64,000 nt of DNA, taken from the NCBI GenBank assembly GCA_963746955.1, contig CAVVDR010000011.1:1-64000 (forward strand), given 5' to 3'. The translations under genes and the position numbers were made by a program. The notes below the pieces were generated by a model. It ran no database searches. It was not told where the DNA came from and was given only the letters and a program-made list of their open reading frames with translations. Position 1 is the first letter of the stretch, and each line of letters opens with the position of its first letter. Positions 62,719 through 64,000 of this stretch are shown one piece after another. The stretch comes from DASQBT01 sp963746955. Its GTDB lineage: Bacteria; Pseudomonadota; Gammaproteobacteria; Burkholderiales; Thiobacillaceae.

Positions 62719-63285
62719 ATGCCGCTCAACCTGCCCAACCTCCTGACCTGGCTGCGCATACTTCTAATTCCGCTGATCGTGGTGGTGCTCTACCTGCCGC
62801 GCTACTTGATCCTGCCTCTTGAAACCGCCGATCGACTGGCCACAATTTTCTTTGTCGTCGCCGCCATTACAGACTGGTTTGACGGCTACCTGGCCCGCAA
62901 GCTCGACCAGACCTCGGCCTTCGGCGCCTTTCTCGATCCGGTGGCGGACAAACTCATGGTCACGGCGGCGCTGATCGTGCTCGTGGATCTCGGCCGCACC
63001 GCCTCAGTGGTTGCGCTCATAATCATTGGACGCGAAATTGCCATTTCGGCGTTGCGTGAATGGATGGCCAAGGCAGGCAAATCCGGCAGTGTGGCAGTGA
63101 GCTTCATCGGCAAGCTCAAAACCGTATTCCAGATGGTCGCCATCGCAATGCTGCTGTACTGGCAGCCTCTGGGTGGCGTCCCGATAGGCCAGCTCGGCCA
63201 GATCCTGATCAATCTGGCCGCCCTGCTGACTCTGGTCTCGATGTTCTACTACCTGCGCCTGGCGGTTAAAGCATTAGGCGAGTAA
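62719..63285 (+). CDS. pgsA: CDP-diacylglycerol-glycerol-3-phosphate 3-phosphatidyltransferase
   Basis: A 188-residue membrane enzyme making phosphatidylglycerol phosphate. The CDP-alcohol phosphotransferase signature is complete: Asp52, Asp55-Gly56, Ala59-Arg60, Gly69, Asp73 and Asp77 within TDWFDGYLARKLDQTSAFGA and FLDPVADKLM. Several helices follow. Adjacency to tRNA-Gly is common in betaproteobacteria. Confidence 0.96.
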   Translation: MPLNLPNLLTWLRILLIPLIVVVLYLPRYLILPLETADRLATIFFVVAAITDWFDGYLARKLDQTSAFGAFLDPVADKLMVTAALIVLVDLGRTASVVALIIIGREIAISALREWMAKAGKSGSVAVSFIGKLKTVFQMVAIAMLLYWQPLGGVPIGQLGQILINLAALLTLVSMFYYLRLAVKALGE

Positions 63286-63296
63286 CGCGCAGGATA

Positions 63297-63325
63297 TTGA
63301 CAGGCATTGCCGGTTTCAACATAAT
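63297..63325 (+). promoter_or_regulatory. Promoter of the tRNA cluster
   Basis: TTGACA (63297-63302), a 17-base spacer and CATAAT (63320-63325) lie 14 bases before tRNA-Gly. The GC-rich discriminator (TCGCGGC) fits a stable-RNA promoter under stringent control. Confidence 0.75.
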
Positions 63326-63339
63326 TCGCGGCTCTAAAC

Positions 63340-63415
63340 GCGGGAATAGCTCAGTTGGTAGAGCGCAACCTTGCCAAGGTTGAGGTCGCGAGTTCGAGAC
63401 TCGTTTCCCGCTCCA
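63340..63415 (+). tRNA. tRNA-Gly(GCC)
   Basis: A 76-nt tRNA with CCA encoded. The acceptor GCGGGAA pairs with TTCCCGC, the anticodon loop CTTGCCAAG gives GCC, and the T-arm is GCGAGTTCGAGACTCGT. First of three tRNA genes in one transcript. Confidence 0.97.
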
Positions 63416-63486
63416 GATTTGAAGGGAAAGCCAGGACGACGGTCCGCTTTCCTTTTTCTTGTCAAGGCAGCGCGAACTGCTTCCAG

Positions 63487-63560
63487 GGCGGGGTAGCAAA
63501 GTGGTTATGCAGCGGCCTGCAAAGCCGTCTACGCCGGTTCGATTCCGACCCCCGCCTCCA
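63487..63560 (+). tRNA. tRNA-Cys(GCA)
   Basis: A 74-nt tRNA with encoded CCA. The acceptor GGCGGGG pairs with CCCCGCC, the discriminator is T as required for CysRS, and the anticodon loop CCTGCAAAG reads GCA. Confidence 0.96.
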
Positions 63561-63612
63561 TCTTCCCGCTTCGGGTATAGGGCACGTGTAGCTGTTAGAA
63601 TCCTGCCTCAGC

Positions 63613-63702
63613 GCCCGGGTGGTGAAATTGGTAAACACAGCGGACTTAAAATCCGCCGGGCCTAAACAGCCCTTACCGGTTCGATTCCGGTTCCGGGCAC
63701 CA
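63613..63702 (+). tRNA. tRNA-Leu(TAA)
   Basis: A 90-nt class II tRNA with a long variable arm (CGGGCCTAAACAGCCCTT) and encoded CCA. The anticodon loop ACTTAAAAT reads TAA; the acceptor is GCCCGGG with one G-T pair at its base. Confidence 0.95.
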
Positions 63703-63793
63703 CCCCAAACAGGAAAGCGTCCGCCCCCTTCGTGAGGCGAGCCCATGGCACATATCCTCAGTGCAGGGGTTTCGCCGCTTGGAGATTTGAAGG

Positions 63794-63835
63794 TATAATT
63801 TAGGGCTTAGATATGGGCGGTTCGCCCATTTTTTG
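63794..63835 (+). promoter_or_regulatory. Promoter -10 and terminator-like hairpin before rimP
   Basis: TATAAT (63794-63799) is followed by a 7-bp hairpin ATGGGCG-GTT-CGCCCAT (63813-63829) and a T-run. A promoter running straight into a terminator-like stem suggests attenuation of the rimP-nusA-type operon, or the end of the tRNA transcript. Confidence 0.5.
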
Positions 63836-63865
63836 TTTGTCTCAGCGGAATGAGTCGGAACCGGG

Positions 63866-64000
63866 ATGAGCCTTGAGGCCTTGCTTGAATCCACCCTGTC
63901 CGGATTGGGGTATGAACTGGTGCAACTGGTGCAGGGTCGTGGCAGATTGATGCAGGTGTTCATCGACAAGCCGGGCGGCGTCAGCATTGATGACTGCGCG
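63866..64000 (+). CDS. rimP: Ribosome maturation factor RimP (5' part, cut by window end)
   Basis: Forty-five codons are present: MSLEALLESTLSGLGYELVQ, LVQGRGRLMQVFIDKPGGVS, IDDCA. This is the usual RimP N-terminal domain (LGYELV, then V-x-ID-x-PGGV). RimP assists 30S subunit maturation and normally precedes nusA and infB, which should follow outside the window. The open frame runs off the end. Confidence 0.92.
   Translation, partial: MSLEALLESTLSGLGYELVQLVQGRGRLMQVFIDKPGGVSIDDCA

Overview
The window looks like a chromosomal segment of a betaproteobacterium, probably of Nitrosomonadales type. The evidence is the order pgsA, tRNA-Gly, tRNA-Cys, tRNA-Leu, rimP, a complete System I cytochrome c maturation operon, PilS/PilR-type regulators, AmpD and PurU, together with GC-rich codon use. 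I cannot name the genus from sequence alone.

Region 1 (1-11399) is a decayed integrated element. It holds an intact IS1182-family element, a glycine-rich protein gene, an ICE gene of the PFL_4669 type, a truncated BRO-like gene, scrambled replication-gene remnants, a RES/Xre toxin-antitoxin pair with a repeat-bearing promoter, a 5'-truncated IS630 transposase and a frameshifted tyrosine integrase. It ends at a 3' fragment of tRNA-Pro(CGG), the likely attachment site.

Region 2 (11400-42680) is mostly core genome. It carries a 1873-residue hybrid histidine kinase next to an HD-GYP response regulator, an old-yellow-enzyme flavoprotein, ccmABCDEFGHI, PilS/PilR, a CaCA exchanger, thioredoxin-like and AmpD genes, a repeat-rich lipoprotein with a peptidoglycan-binding domain, a SYLF protein, a CDF/MFS pair, a GH15 glucanase, a two-gene operon resembling actinobacterial 10-methyl fatty acid synthesis (methyltransferase plus FAD oxidoreductase), and purU.

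Region 3 (42681-53602) is the most unusual. The class Ia ribonucleotide reductase genes nrdA and nrdB are preceded by NrdR-like boxes and a perfect DnaA box. About 670 bp containing the 3' end of nrdA is tandemly duplicated. Just after nrdB lies a 39-codon reading frame whose last 19 residues repeat the NrdB C-terminal tail exactly, although 16 of the 19 codons differ. Immediately after it come a two-gene Pycsar anti-phage system and a PaeR7I/XhoI-type restriction-modification pair, followed by a decayed copy of the methyltransferase 3' end and a broken toxin-antitoxin-like pair.

Region 4 (53603-64000) returns to small accessory genes (ChrR-like cupin, several single-base frameshifts), then a CopD-like membrane protein, cytochromes c, two PLD-superfamily proteins, YaeQ, pgsA, three tRNA genes behind a good promoter, and the start of rimP behind a hairpin.

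Functional links: the ccm products mature the c-type cytochromes seen at 56635 and 58636; NrdAB supplies dNTPs; Pycsar and the restriction system form a compact defence island abutting nrdAB.
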